Assembly (NCBI RefSeq): GCF_014898055.3
Contig: NW_026555331.1
Location: forward strand, 103,128,684 to 103,192,683
DNA: 64,000 bases
Direction: 5' to 3'
Origin: Talpa occidentalis
Lineage: Eukaryota > Chordata > Mammalia > Eulipotyphla > Talpidae
The notes under the pieces were generated by a model that saw only the letters and a list, made by a program, of their open reading frames with translations, was not told the DNA's origin and made no database searches. Shown piece by piece: positions 22,717 to 35,528 of this stretch (positions within the stretch are counted from its first letter, which is position 1; every line of letters begins with the position of its first letter). The position numbers were made by a program, and so were the translations under genes.

Positions 22717-23889
22717 GCATTCAGCTTGTGGGAATTTTCCTAAAACTCAGTGTTCACTTTCAGGAGGAAGGGGCTCTGATATTGGCTGAGCTCTACAAGC
22801 CTCCCTGTTCCTCACAATTCTCTTACACCCTGGCATCCCCATCTCATAAGTGTATAGAGACCAAGACCCCTGAACTCATCTCTACCTCTACATCCCAGTA
22901 CCCAGATTTCCTGTAAAGTCTTTTGTTGTGAGGTCACACCTTCTGGTCTAATGAGAAGCCTAACTCAGCTGTTTCTGTGGTCTTTGAACCCACTGGATTG
23001 CTCAGCCCACCCCACCCAGAACCAGCTTCTACTGGGCAAGTGAGTTCCCCACTTCCTCCCAAAATTGACACCTGCTTGTGGGTGTCAGGATCAGTCTTCT
23101 CTCTGCCTCTCCAGACTCAAGTTGCTGCATTCCAGATGCTTCTCATTTGACTGGGTTGGAGCCTCAGCAGCCTATGCGATTGCACTGCCCACGTGGCCAG
23201 TTCACCAGACCGGTATTACAGAAGTGAAGTATGCTATTAAAACTGCATTTCAAGGGACTCAAGAAGATATAAGCAATAAATGCTCTGTTCTGTTGGAGGG
23301 CCTATGAATTACAATCTTTCCTCTCAGCAATTACAGAAGATATGAAGCATAATTACAAGTTAATGAAACTGATTTTTGCATGTGACTTGGGAATTAAGAA
23401 ATTATAGAACTGAAAGGGTCCTCTGAGTAAGATCATCCAGTTACAAGTCGCATCACTTGTTTATGAAAGCAAAACAATTTCACCAGCAGCCATTGTCCAA
23501 CCTGAAAGACTGGAGCTCAATGATCCTGATATTCCTAACTAGAGTATTTTTCCAGCTCTTTCCAGCTCCCTACTTTCTGAGTGATGAGAGGTAGTTCACA
23601 GCAGCAGGCAAGTGCCTCCCCAGTCCCTGGATCAGCACTGTGGCATTATGTTTTTGAAATCAGTGTCCCTATGAGCTGTATTCACTAATGGGCCACCTAC
23701 CTTCCTGATGCTGGCAAAAGAAGCTCCTTCCCTAGCAGGAATCTGCAACCTACAGCCTGTCTTTCTAGTCTCTCATTAATTTTCATATTCCTAAGTTCAT
23801 GCATCAAATCACTCTCCTGTCCAGCTCTCAGAGTGGTTCCTGTTTCCTGACAAGAGCTCTGCCTGATGCACCTGGTTTGATTCATGTAA
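22717..23889. other. Intronic sequence, nothing recognised
   Basis: No repeat or exon identified in this 1.2-kb stretch. Confidence 0.45.
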
Positions 23890-24055
23890 TGCTAACAACC
23901 AACTTGTGAAGGAGGTACTACTATTCCTAATTCATAATCTGAGGAAACAGGCACAGGAGGTGAATTCCCTTGCTCAAGGTCCTATTTAGAAAGTGGCAGA
24001 GCTGGCTTCCTAATTTAAACGCCTCAGCTTCACAACCCACGCTCCAAAGCTCACA
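23890..24055 (-). repeat. MIR
   Basis: GAGGTACTACTATTCC, ATCTGAGGAAACAGGC, CTTGCTCAAGGTCC and AAGTGGCAGAGCTGGC follow the MIR core in order. Confidence 0.7.
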
Positions 24056-24371
24056 CTGCTCCCTTCAGCAGCAGGCGTGAGTGGCGCCTCGCTGAATGCC
24101 AAGTCTTCTTTTTTCTTTATAATCATCCTCTTAATGTTATGAATACTATTACACGAAACTCAAAGATGACAATTATGATATCCAATCTCCATTATTCTGT
24201 TTGTATTGCTTTTGAATTTTTTGGTCATTAATTACTGACCAGAAAAGCACTTCTAACCCTAATGTTATTTCACAGGTGTGCTCTTATCATTGCATTAACT
24301 GCCAGTTTTCTGTTTTATATTAGAAAATTCTCATTGTTTTTTATTCAATAATCCATGCTTTCCATTAGCTT

Positions 24372-24471
24372 NNNNNNNNNNNNNNNNNNNNNNNNNNNNN
24401 NNNNNNNNNNNNNNNNNNNNNNNNNNNNNNNNNNNNNNNNNNNNNNNNNNNNNNNNNNNNNNNNNNNNNNN
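24372..24471. other. Assembly gap (100 N)
   Basis: Exactly 100 N, the usual placeholder for a scaffold gap of unknown size. Flanks (TCCATTAGCTT and AGCTATTGCC) are ordinary single-copy-looking sequence. Confidence 0.99.
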
Positions 24472-24594
24472 AGCTATTGCCATGACACTTGCCAAAGGTC
24501 CTCCACCATTTAAGTGAACCACAGAGAATTTCCTTAAAATAGCAGCTGGTTTGAAACAACCAAAGCAGAGTAACTGCAGAAAGTTTCTGTTGCC

Positions 24595-24865
24595 TGGGGT
24601 TCCCTGTGTGCGCGAGGGGTTAAGCACTGCACTATGAAGCAATCCACAGCCTCTGCAGCACAAGCTCAATCCCCAGCTGGCCAGGGAGCAACCACATGGC
24701 ATAGCAGACCCCTCCTGTCTTGCCTGTTGCTCCCCTCAGCAGTGTGTTTTCGCCAGTCTGCCTGTTCTTCCCTGCTCCGTCTTTGGTGAGTCCTCTCACC
24801 TCCACATCTCTGGCCTGTACCCCAGTTCTTGTATGCATAAATAATAAATCTTTTTTTTAAAAAAA
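24595..24865 (+). mobile_element. T+ SINE, subfamily B
   Basis: The head GGGGTTCCCTGTGTGCGCGAG is slightly rearranged. The tail is CTTGTATGCATAAATAATAAATC followed by T8 and A-rich sequence. The duplication AGAAAGTTTCTGTTGCC flanks it at 24578-24594 and 24866-24882. Confidence 0.9.
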
Positions 24866-24882
24866 AGAAAGTTTCTGTTGCC

Positions 24883-26664
24883 TTACCATAACCCTGGTGA
24901 ATCATCATATCACTCAAGAATATTTGTTTTCAGCATTGTAGGTTTCCAGTTTTCAAAAAGTGTCCAAGAAGGTATCTGACAAGAAGTAGCACCCATCAGG
25001 ATAATAACGAACCTTCTTAAATTGTGTTGGGCTTAAAGTTACCCTTAGACTCCTAGAAAGATTCCTTCAATCTCTATTCATCCTAAAGAGCCTTAAGCCT
25101 TTCAGAAGTTCCCAGATCACTGCCCAGCAAACTGAACACAGCTCTGCTGACAATAGTAAATAATCAGTCATCTCTGATGGCCTCTTCTGTTATGACATCC
25201 ATGAGTATTCTTGTTTCCAATTTCATAAATCAAAGGTTTCACGTGGCTGGGACTGGAGACTGAATGGAGATTTTTAGGAAATTAGACAAACCTGGAGCAG
25301 TTAATGCTGCTTTAGAAGAGTATGGAGGAAAAAGACCAATGCCCCAAGATATCTGGTTTCTCCATCTCCATGACCTGCTAAGAAAAAAAGAAGGGAAGAC
25401 AGGAGTTCTTTTCCTCCCTTTGGCTGGGGCATGGGGTCTGAAGCCTTTGCTGTAAAGAAGGTTCATCTCCCTCGAAAGCCACCTTATGGCCCAGGTCCCC
25501 CAGCTAAACCAAAAGAATCCCAAGGAGCTAGAAAGTACCCCTTTGCCAGAAGCACCAGGTTTGCAGTGTGCCCTCATTACAATGTACTCCTGCAGCCAGA
25601 CTGTCAGTTTCAAAAGAAAACTCCTTTTAATTTTAACTAGTGCCCTGGGCATCAGAAACAGTAGAGAAGGGGAATTCATTTATGAGTTTCTATGGCAGAT
25701 TATGGGTTTTCTTTGCTCCTTTACACCACTTTTCAGTCTGTCATTTTGGTAAGGTTAACCCCAGTGTAAAATGTTCCTGTAATTATGCTCGGAAACACTC
25801 CCAGCCTGCCGCGTGCCAATAAATGCCTGGAATAACTGTCAGGCTAAATGAATCCCATTTGGACAAAATGATTATTGAAAGTTATTTTAGTTCCCTATTA
25901 AGCAGTTGCAGAACAGAGCTGTAATCAAAATGTTTATTTCAATTAGAATTATTATGGTCAATAAAAAGCTCAAGTAGAAAGTAAACTACACTTTATTCAA
26001 ATAAAGTAAAGGCCACAGCTAGTTAAACTTCTTGTTTCATACGGCCTCTATCCTGGAGGTTGACAACAGGGAAAATTATCAGCCTTTTCCATAGTATATT
26101 AACAACGTTTATAGCCCAATTTCTATCTAGCTGATCCAGAATCGCTTGCCCTGGGTGGACAAAAATCTTTATTTTTTTCTTGATGGTTTTACCAAAGCCA
26201 GGCAATGGGCATAAGCCCCTGTTTCCCTAGCTACAGCATAGGGGAGTACTACCTCATGCTCAATGGCTGAGAAAAGGTCATGGGGGTTATAACACCAATA
26301 GCAGTATTTATTCATCACTGTGCCCCCAGGACTCACTGCACAAACATCCCCGTTACGATAGTAGCAATTTCCTCTCTTATAGATCCCAAAAGGTAGCTGA
26401 AAAAAAAATGTTTTAGCTTATTAGGCCAATCCAGTCTTCCTCATCAGAAAACAGTTTTTTTTTCCTTTTGTTTTTAGGGGTGGATAATAAAAAGACCCAT
26501 TTCTATTCACCTTCTATAATCTGCCCTTGAAATGAAACCTAAGGTATACACAATCAAATTACTTCCCCTAGCCCCAAATCATAGGAGTTTCAGTCATAAC
26601 CCCATGCCTAAAAGTATGGTGTTGTTTTTATAAATTCCCATGCCAAATCATACCCAAATCCAGT
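24883..26664. other. Intronic sequence, possible conserved block
   Basis: No repeat recognised. The segment 25800-25985 is rich in ATTA/TAAT-type motifs (AATCAAAATGTTTATTTC, AATTAGAATTATTATGG), the kind of composition seen in conserved non-coding elements. Conservation cannot be judged here. Confidence 0.35.
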
Positions 26665-26750
26665 TAAGCCAGTGTCTCTGGAGATGGGACCCAGGCATCA
26701 GGGCTCTTTGAAGTTCTCAGGCCATCCCAGTGTATAATTAGTGGTGGCAC
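26665..26750 (+). repeat. MER5A-like 3' half
   Basis: GTCTCTGGAGATGGGACCCAG then GCATCAGGGCTCTTTGAAG resembles MER5A (CTCTGGGGGTGGGACCCAGGCATCAG). It lies directly before a second MER5 copy. Confidence 0.5.
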
Positions 26751-26761
26751 CCTCCTGCACA

Positions 26762-26947
26762 GCAATGGCTCTCAAAGTGTGGTCCCAGAACTAGCAGCAG
26801 CACCACCTGGAAATTGTTAGAACTGCAAATTCTTGGGCCCCATTCATAGTTACTTAATCAGAAACCGGTGTGGGGCTGAAGAATCTGCATTGTAACAAGT
26901 CTCCCATAGAGTCCCATGCATGTTCAAGTCTGAGAACTACCATTATA
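26762..26947 (+). mobile_element. MER5-group hAT MITE
   Basis: A non-autonomous hAT element of about 185 bp. It opens GGCTCTCAAAGTGTGGTCCC, continues CACCTGGAAATTGTTAGAAC and AATCAGAAACCGGTGTGGGG, and ends GTCTGAGAACTACCATT, i.e. nearly inverted termini. Confidence 0.75.
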
Positions 26948-27240
26948 GGAGATACTCCCTAAAGAGAAAAGTAGGGCAAAGATGTTGATCATTAATTCAC
27001 CTATTAAGAGAAGGCAGTGCTAACTCCTAAAAGATCAGACAAAAGATTAATAAACTAACATTGTTTACTGGTTTTATGATTCACTGACTGTTAATGCAAA
27101 GGAGTAAGAGATGCCAAAAGTAGCTCTTACTTCCTTCCTAGAAAATGGAAAATGGCCTCTAAGACCCATTATCATAAAAAAGCAGGAGTAGCTGAATAAT
27201 GAGTTCAGAATCTAAAATCAGAACAATAGGCAGAGCCAAT

Positions 27241-27680
27241 TGTAAGGGCAGGAATGGCCACAGTGCAGGTTCTCTGATCCCATGCAGACCGGGTAAAGGA
27301 GGAGTCAGAGTCCTTAGTGGGTTTTTGCAGGTCTTTTATTGGGGTTCACCAGGCATATGGCAGGCAGGGGTGCTGGGGGGCCAGGAAGCTGGCAGGCCTC
27401 CCAGCCCCCAGCAGGTCTTCACTCTGGGCTCTCCGGCCTTCTCTCGGCTTCTGCTTCTCTTGCTTCTCTCTCGGCTTCTGCTGGGCTTCTGCTCGGCTTC
27501 TGCTGCTGCTTTCTCGGATTCTTGCCTCCCTGTGACGCCGCCCTTAAAAGCACAGTCTTAGCGCAGGTGTACCCACTTCAGGTGCCCACCATCAGGCATG
27601 CATTCAGGATCACAGGGTTCCCTCATCTATCCTGATGGCAGGAGGGCAGAAAAGCCTGATACCTTTTACCTTACCCTACA
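27241..27680 (-). mobile_element. Solo LTR of an endogenous retrovirus
   Basis: A 440-bp LTR on the minus strand, TGTAGGGTAAGG at its 5' end and CCTTACA at its 3' end. The 5-bp target duplication is CCAAT (27236-27240) and CCAAC (27681-27685), one mismatch. There is no internal viral sequence on either side, so it arose by LTR-LTR recombination. The middle holds repeated CTTCTCGG-type units (27430-27525). It matches the LTRs at 44587 and 45154. Confidence 0.88.
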
Positions 27681-27949
27681 CCAACTCAAAAGCAAAACCT
27701 GAGTCAGGCAAACATTTGTTTTACTTCTCTCTTAATTGATCGGTTCTTCTGATTCATCTTATTTCTAGCTACCCAAGGCCCCATGATTCCCAGAGTCCCT
27801 CAGAACAGACAAAGGAATTAATTCATTCTAAAATCTAAATGACTGACAATCACATTGTGTATTTTTTCTCTTCCTTAGGTTATCTGTACTTTAAACAAAG
27901 TTCCAAAGACATCTATGCTAAACTTGGAGATTCACATAGCACTCCCTGT

Positions 27950-28135
27950 ATGTCGGTTCCTTTTGCAAGTCTTTTATGTGCATTAACTCATTTAACACTC
28001 AAAAAATACTATGAAATAGGTACTAGTTTACACCATTTCTCAGGTGAGGAAACTGAGGCACAGCGAGACTAAGTAGTCCTCCCAAGGTCGTGGTTTTGCA
28101 TCTGGGCAGTCTTGTTCTGAAGTGCATGTGTGCTT
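27950..28135 (-). repeat. MIR
   Basis: GTGCATTAACTCATTTAAC, GAAATAGGTACTAGTTTAC, AGGTGAGGAAACTGAGGCAC and a CCCAAGGTCGTGG stretch are in MIR order. Confidence 0.7.
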
Positions 28136-28679
28136 TTAACTACTATGCTAGGCATCCTTTCAGAAGGAGAGGATTTTCAGACACAGAACTTCTAGATTGG
28201 AGGATTTGGGGTGCAGGAACTCACAGAGAACTGTTCAGTCCACCCCATGTAGATAATTGCTAATTCCATCCTCAAATTAAGTCAGTTTTACTCATGCACT
28301 TTTTTCATCTTGGCATATAGTACCTCTTGGGAAAATGTATAATGTCAAACTCTCTTTTTCTAAAAGGGCATAAAAATTTAATTACAGCAAAAAAAAATCT
28401 CAGCAATGATTACACTTTCTTTTCTGTATAATTTTTTGTTGTTTCAGGCTTCAATACTTCCTTATCTGGGTAGGTTGTTCTCCAATCAGCTATATAGTTG
28501 TTGTCCTATGACTTTGCTGTTGTTCTGGGAATTCTCCTGGCCCCTCTCTTATATGGAATATTTGTTCTCCTAGACCCTTTATCTTCCTCTTTCTTAAGTT
28601 TACATCTTCTTCATGGCAAAGTACATCTTCTAGTAGCTTTTCAAGAAGCTGGCAGGTAAATTTTCTGAGAAAGTGCATT

Positions 28680-29050
28680 CTGAAAGTGTCTTTTTTCTGC
28701 TCTCAGAATTGATTGATATCTTGGCTGGATCTAGAACTCTGAGTTGGAAATCATCACTTTTTCAGAATTTTGAGAGCATTAATCCCATTGTCATCTTGCT
28801 TCCAGTGTTGCTGCTGAAACCGTTCTGCTACCTCATTCTTTGATGATGACCTTTTTCTCTTTAGAAGTTTTTCAACTTTTTGCCCCTGTTGATTTGAAAT
28901 TTCAAGATGAAATACACTGGTGTGGATTTATCTATTAATTGTTCTGTTTATATATATATTAATCGTGCTGGTAATTTGGTGGGATTTTATTATAAAAATT
29001 CCCATATCCTTTTGTTTTGGAATTTTTAAAAAAATTTTTCTTTGATCATT
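28680..29050 (+). repeat. Possible ancient L1 fragment
   Basis: CATCTTGCTTCCAGTGTTGC, GACCTTTTTCTCTTTAGAAG and ACACTGGTGTGGATTTATC resemble the 3' region of old mammalian L1s. Recognition is from memory of the family only. Confidence 0.38.
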
Positions 29051-29224
29051 TTGTGGAATTCCCAACATGCAGGTGTAGGATGTCCTGGTTTAGTCTTTTG
29101 TATTCTTTGTTTTTTAATTCTCTTTTTTTTTTTTTAGTAATTTCTTCAACTTGACAAGTGATCCTATGATGATCTTATCCAGATTCATGACTTTAAATAC
29201 TGTTTGCATATATGAGTGCTGCCT

Positions 29225-29412
29225 GAATCTCCATCGTCATACAACTCTCCTTGTTTCCCAAGACTCTTTACTCATCAACTCCAGCCTGAATCTCTCCCCT
29301 AACAGCCACATTCCTTTATTTAACTGCCTCCTCACTATCTCTACTTGCATTTCTAACAGGCATCTTGGCTTTCAACATGTCTAAAATTGAGCTCCTGATT
29401 TCTAATCCCCTG
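29225..29412 (+). repeat. L2 fragment
   Basis: CTCCAGCCTGAATCTCTCCC, CATTTCTAACAGGCATCTTG and ACATGTCTAAAATTGAGCTC match the L2 3' coding/UTR region (CACAGGCATCTCAAAC, ATGTCCAAAACTGAACTC). Confidence 0.62.
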
Positions 29413-29414
29413 CA

Positions 29415-29830
29415 GATAATGGGGATGAATAATGATGTCCCAAAACATAGCCACATCCTGATCCTGGAAGCTATGGATGTGACTTTACATGACAAAAATT
29501 GGACTTGGAAGTGGGTTAGATTAAGGTTTGTTTTTTTTTTATTTATTTTTATTTTTTTTTTAGGTTAAGGTTTTTGACATGGGAGAGGATCACAGATTAT
29601 CTAGGTGGGTCCCTAATGCCACAAGGACCACAAGGGCCTTTATAAAATGGCGGCAAGAAAGTCCAAAGAGGAAGTAGGATTGTGACAACAGAAGGAAGTA
29701 GTTGTAGTGATACATGGGAAGGATCATAGCCAAAGAAGGCAGGTGGCCTACAGAAGCTAGGACAGGCACCAGCCCTGCTGACACTTTGAGTTCAGACCCT
29801 GGGCTCCAGAGCAGTCGTTGCCATCTCCAG
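29415..29830 (+). mobile_element. MLT1-type MaLR LTR
   Basis: An old ERVL-MaLR LTR: GATGTCCCAAAACATAGCC start region, TTTATAAAATGGCGGCAAGA, AAGTAGTTGTAGTGATACAT and GCCAAAGAAGGCAGGTGGCC, then CCCTGCTGACACTTTGAGTT. A T-rich segment near 29527-29562 interrupts it. Confidence 0.6.
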
Positions 29831-29899
29831 TGCTACCTCCCTGGCCAGGGTGACATTGTCCCTCATTTAGATCACTACAAAACTTTCTTGTCTTTATAA

Positions 29900-31219
29900 A
29901 TGTCTCCCATTTTGTTATTGTCCAAAGTATTTGAGTAATCCAGACAAAACTCCTGGTTTAATTCTTTTAGAAGGATTTGCTTTTCTTACAAAAAAAAAAT
30001 ATGATCCAAATATAGTGCTTCCAAGACAATGTCTTCAAACTTAGGAGTATCCTGGAAAGGAGCAGGTCATGTCAGTTTCTCGGAGAACTTTTGAACAGAG
30101 CTGACTTGGCCTGAGTAGAGGAGGGATCAGAACAAGGTTTGAATTTATTTTTTTTTATCGTACATGTTTTTCCATTTCAGTTTTTGTTACAGCCTTTTTC
30201 TACATGAAATAAAGTTTTGAATTTGATGATGGCATAACTATCTGGCTAATGGAAAGTCTGTTAAAAATAATATACACATTTCATTTTCATCCCATGTGTA
30301 AATACTTCAGAACACAGCAACTTAGTGTTAACCCATAGAGTTACAGACTAAGTGTTGCACAGCCAAATGTCTTGGCAAAAGCCTTCTGGAGTTGATTGGG
30401 GAAGGGTTGTCATGGCAGCTCTGAGTAATCTTCAATTTTCATCCCTTGACACTTTAATTAAGATAATTTAACAGCCTGTTAAGCACAATATGCAGAATTT
30501 GCCACTAGAAGTTGATGAGTAAAGAGTCTTGGGAAACAAGGAGAGTTGTGTGAGGATAGAGATGTAGGCAGCAGAGCTGGGGGTAGCTGTGCTATTATCC
30601 AGTCCCAATACTGTGACTTTCCCAAGGTCACACAGTTAATTAGGGACTCCCTGGATTCCACACTGCATGAAAAACTGTGGAAATTTAAATAGGACTCTCC
30701 AGAAATAACAAATTGTGAGTACTAGAAAAGCTCAATGTCTGAGCTTCTCAGAAATTCATGGTCAGCTTAAGAAAAGCATTGGGGTGGAGGATGGGTTGAA
30801 GCAATTACCAGAAACACAAGATTGTCTGGTTTCCCAAAGAGTGAAACCCAGAGTTCTAGACCCAGTCAAGCTACCAGTCAATGATCCCTCTTCTCCTCTT
30901 CTCTTCGAGGGACATTGCATGACCTGGAGACAAGTTGCATTCTCCATGTCTTTACCTGTTAGGCTGTTAAGGAAATTGCCTTATCCTTAGCTTATGCAAT
31001 CAGAAATAAAACCATGCCATTAATTATTTAATCAAAGGCACTGTTAGCTCTGACATTCATAAGTTTAGTTTCCTGATAAGACTTTTTCCAAGACCCTAAA
31101 GAACTTTTTTTTTTTTGAGGTAGTATTGGTTTATAATGCTGTGTATAATTTAGAGGTATAAGATTATAAACTTCAGGTATGTGTTACCACATCACAGAAC
31201 TTATTTTTAATTTTACCTT
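29900..31219. other. Intronic sequence, little recognised
   Basis: Apart from a short MIR scrap near 30600 and an old repeat-like TGAGGTAGTATTGGTTTATA at 31117, nothing is recognised. Confidence 0.4.
30590..30660 (-). repeat. Short MIR remnant
   Basis: CTTTCCCAAGGTCACACAGT then TAATTAGGGACTCCC is the MIR CAAGGTCACACAGCTAGT segment in reverse. Confidence 0.4.
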
Positions 31220-31483
31220 TTTAATTTTATTTATTTATTTTTACACAAGAGCTGGGGCACAGGCCAGAGGCGCAGGAGGGTGAGAGGATTCACCAGAGAC
31301 AGCAGGGAGCAGAACAGGCAGACGACCAAAATACACTGCTGAGGGGAGCAGTGGGCGCAACAGGAGAGGTCTGCCACACCATCTGGGAATCTCCCTGGCT
31401 GGCCGAGAATTGAACCCACACTGCAGAGGCTGTGGACAGCCTCACAGTGCTGCACTCAACTTGCTGCATCACTGGGGAGACCC
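31220..31483 (-). mobile_element. T+ SINE, subfamily B
   Basis: An older minus-strand copy; its head reads GGGTCTCCCCAGTGATGCAG. The flanking repeat TTTAATTTTACCTTTT (left) against TTTAATTCCACCTTTT (right) has two mismatches, in keeping with age. Confidence 0.85.
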
Positions 31484-32439
31484 TTTAATTCCACCTTTTG
31501 AAAATAAGGTAGAATTATCTCATACATAGTGGATTTCATGAATTTCATCTTAAAAGTGGGTGGCATGTACCCTATCTCCAGAAATTACAACTATAGTATA
31601 GTATATTTCCTCATATGTACATTATCAGGATTTGTTTCAATTACTTCCAGAATGATTGACTAGCACATACACATATGAAAATCATGCAGCATGATGGATT
31701 TCAAATCCACTTGTGCTAGACTAAGAACTTTATAAAGCAAACTCAGATTCTGGGTATCACTAACCCCTCCTTTCATATTTTTAGGAGTCAAGAAAAAGAG
31801 AGGACAGTTTTAGGGTAAATGGTGGCTAAGTTAGGTAAAGACAAAAGGAATGAGGCAAGCAAGGGGAGGCTGGTGGAGCGGGGCAGTCTGGGGAAATGAG
31901 GCTCATGAGTTCTGGCTTATTTTAGAGGCATATGAGCCACTGTTCAAGAAACTTCATGATTCTATCATGATAAGGATTAAAAATAAAATTTGGGGAAGAA
32001 TAAATGCATGTATGAGAAAAGGCACGGAACTGTAAAAGGACCAATGTGTCTTCTAGAAGCTCAGTTAGATGGTTGGAGGTGGATAGGGGGAAGGGGCAAT
32101 CAGAATGTAATGAGAAATGGGGTAAAATAAATTGGGATCAGATCTTGAGAGTCCTCTTCCCTGAACCTTTCCCAGACTACACAGGCACAGAAACACAACT
32201 TCCTGTGAAACTTCCAGCCGGTATTACTCAAACCTTAAAGTTGAAAGGAAGAAAAGAAGTCACTATACTTAACCATGTGGCAGATTCCATACTGTTACTC
32301 AAGCCTGAATTGTCTTTGTTTCTCCGTGTCTATATTTCAACTACTTTAAGCACATAACCGTCAATTGCAAGACAGGAACTTTCCTTAGATAGTTGTAACT
32401 ACAATAGGGACAATTACAGTGCCTTAATTAACAGTAAAA

Positions 32440-32660
32440 ATGGTTGTTAAGGGATTTCTATGTGCCGAGAGTTGCCTGTGTATTATATCTAATTCTTAAA
32501 CAAACCTAGGACAAACTATTATTATTTCCATTTTTAAAAATGGGTAAAAAAACTAGGGAGAAAAGGTTAAATAATTTGTCCAAGGTCACAGAGCTCTAAG
32601 TGTAGGAACCAGGATTTGAAACCAGGTTGTGTGCTTTTTGAGTTTGTATTTTTAAATTGC
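32440..32660 (-). repeat. MIR
   Basis: ATTATTATTTCCATTTTTAA, TTAAATAATTTGTCCAAGG, TCACAGAGCTCTAAGTG and ACCAGGATTTGAAACCAGG give nearly a full MIR. Confidence 0.75.
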
Positions 32661-34069
32661 AATACTTTACCCATTTCCCTAGTGGGTGCTTAAGATGCTT
32701 TTGTTGTATGAATGAGAAGAGTATTGTCAGAAAAAATTATTTTAAAAATTGAAAGTTACTAGTTGAAATACTATTAATACATTATTTAATTCTTCAACAA
32801 CTAGGAGATTTCCTTTATCAAGACACTGATGGGCTCCATACTCAAAGAAACATAAAGATCCTACCAGTATTTCTCATCACAGATCTATGAAGAAACTCTT
32901 TTTCTGTTAATTTTAAGTATAAACTGTTTCTAGGTCACGAGTTCTATTCTCTAATACATATGAAAGCTCTCTGGATATTGAAGTTTTCCTCTTCCAAAGT
33001 CTTAGATAATCTAATATTATGTTACATCTTAGAAGCATCTCAGTCATAAAAACAAGAAATTAATTCCTTGTGAAATCAAGAGAGGTAGGACATAGAAGTG
33101 CTTCCTAGATGACAGTTGACGGTAATGAAGGATCAGTCAACAACTCGATTCATGGAACACCCTGTGTGGGACCTTCATCTTTGGCTATCAACCATAAATC
33201 ACTAGGAGCCAGGAAACTCTGAGGGAGAGAAATTAGAACCCTACAATGATGGGTTGGGGGATCCTCTTAAACTGAATGGTTGCCCACTTCTATTTCACAA
33301 ATGCAGGCACTTGGGAATTTGAACTCTTACTAGTTATCCTTGGCAGGGAAATAGGATGAATAAAAAGTGAAGGTGCTGACAGTTCTGTTTTTAGGCAAGT
33401 GCAAAATGTTTTCCTGTGAAAAGAATCAAAAGGGTGCAAGTAATGTGACATTCCTGCATCATTTAGACATATGAGGAGAAGTGGAGGCACCTCTCCTAAA
33501 GGAGGAAAAGCACAAGTCCTTACAACATTCTGCCAAGAAGAGATCCTTTCCCGTGCAACCCCCTTTCTGCAAAGCAGCTGTACAGGAAAAGCACCATCCT
33601 TTCCCATGATTCTCATGTGTTCTGACAAATGCTTATGGAATAGTTTAAACTCAGTAAGCCTTTCAAGAGTTGGTCAAATAAATCTTGGACAGAAATATCA
33701 GGGTTCAATAAACTATTATGCCCAATGTCTCCTTTTCAGATCAATGTTTAGATTGGAAGGAGAGCAGAAGAATAGAACAAACCCTTCATTTGAACTTACA
33801 TATATTCATGTTGGATCACCACGATGATAACCACTACTGCAGGTCACCAGTCAATATAGGTTACAACAGAAGCATGTGGAAGGTACAACTTACAAATCAA
33901 TGAGACTTTAAAAAGCAATAATAGGCATGTCATAGTTTATCATATGAATGAAAAATGTTGCCCTTTAAGATGACCAGGAGAACTGGTCACATATTCTAGT
34001 AATACATGACCATTCATCAAAACATATAGTTTGTAAAACACACAAGAAAGTGGTTAATATAAAGCTGAA

Positions 34070-34350
34070 AAGTTCAAACCTACTCTGTCACTAACTAGCT
34101 GTGTGACCCTGGAAAATTTACTTAACCTCCCTGATCATCTGTGTCTTCACTGTTAAAATATGGACATTAATTCCTTTGATGTCTAAGTCCCCTTTGATGT
34201 CCCTTAATCTCTCTGATTCTCAGTGCACTCATTTAATAACTGGATATATAATACCTCACAGAGTTAGTAGTATAATAAATATGAACATATGAAGAGCATC
34301 TAGTATAGGCCAATGTACACACTAGGTGGTCAACTGTTACAACTTCTTTT
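34070..34350 (+). repeat. MIR, possibly two overlapping copies
   Basis: CACTAACTAGCTGTGTGACC and CTTAACCTCCCTGATCATC are the forward MIR core. A second CTTAATCTCTCTGATTCTCA, TACCTCACAGAGTTAGTAG and GGCCAATGTACACACTAGG follow, so the core may be present twice or locally duplicated. Confidence 0.65.
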
Positions 34351-35494
34351 CAGTGATGCTTTATACACAATGCAGTTATTTAACCTGCAAATGGGAGAAA
34401 AGCCAGAAACTACCCAGACTCAGTATAAACCCTATTATAATCAGTTTAAAATATAAAATAAAAATTAAATCCTAGTATAAATTAAATTTGTAATTAGAAA
34501 GACCACAGATATTAAAAAACACATTCCTGTGTGTTGCACTTACAATGTAAGCTAAATAAAATTCCTGTAAGTAGTAAGGTATTAGAACATAGAAACTGTT
34601 GAAATAAATTATTATCATGAGAATCTATAAAACTACATTAATACACAAATTTCTTCTTTTATTTCTGCACTGAAGCTATATAAAAGACCTCCCATCGGGG
34701 GAAAAAAAAAAAAAAAGAAGAAGAAGAAGAATCTAAGCTTTTGGTTAGAAAACAGGGAGGATCAGGAATTCTAGAAAGAATAAATAACTCTGTCCTCATT
34801 AATTAAACTAAACAAAATAAATTTCCTTTGTGGTTGTGACAATATCAAAAGATATTTTCAAGTCATCTTCAAAAGCTTTTGACACCATGCTAGTGTGAAA
34901 TTCCAAAGAGTTTTTATAGCCCTCCACCTTCTGGCATGTTTTAATTCTAAGTCCAAACTATTGATGCTTCAAAAAAAAGGTTAGAGATATTTATAGCAGC
35001 TATGAAAATGGATAAAGATTGGGGAAAAGGTGCTCAAATGAACCTATTAACCAATTAATTAAGTGATTACTTAAATGGCAGTTCTTCAAAGTTCTTTTAT
35101 TTCATGTATCTAGCTATAACATAAATACCATAAAATATTTAATATACAATGACCTGTTTTATTTTATTATTTTAGGAAATCTTCACCAGTTTCTCAGTTA
35201 ACTAAGTTCACTTTTAGTTCACTAAGCCCGCATATTTGGATAATTTGGGAGCTAATCCAAACTATGGAGTACAAACAGGAAGAAACAGCCTCTTAATTAT
35301 TGAGTGTGTAAAGTCAAACACAAAAATTGATCATCCTCTACATCAGAGGATTGAGTAACAGCATTACATGAAGGGTTTGTTCAAATTACACACATACACA
35401 GCCCCACCCTCCAGAGATTCTGGCCACCTATGTAGATATGTGGATTTATCTGGGAAAGGGAGCACTCCTCCATCTTGCCACCTACCCATCCCTA

Positions 35495-35495
<1 letters not shown>

Positions 35496-35526
<31 letters not shown>
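35496..35526 (+). repeat. (CA)n microsatellite
   Basis: About 15 uninterrupted CA dinucleotides, likely length-variable. Confidence 0.95.

Positions 35527-35528
<2 letters not shown>

Noticed and set aside
27199..27635. Overlapping frames of 72-120 codons with Leu/Ser-rich repeats
   Set aside because: They come from the CTTCTCGG-type repeats of the solo LTR at 27241-27680.
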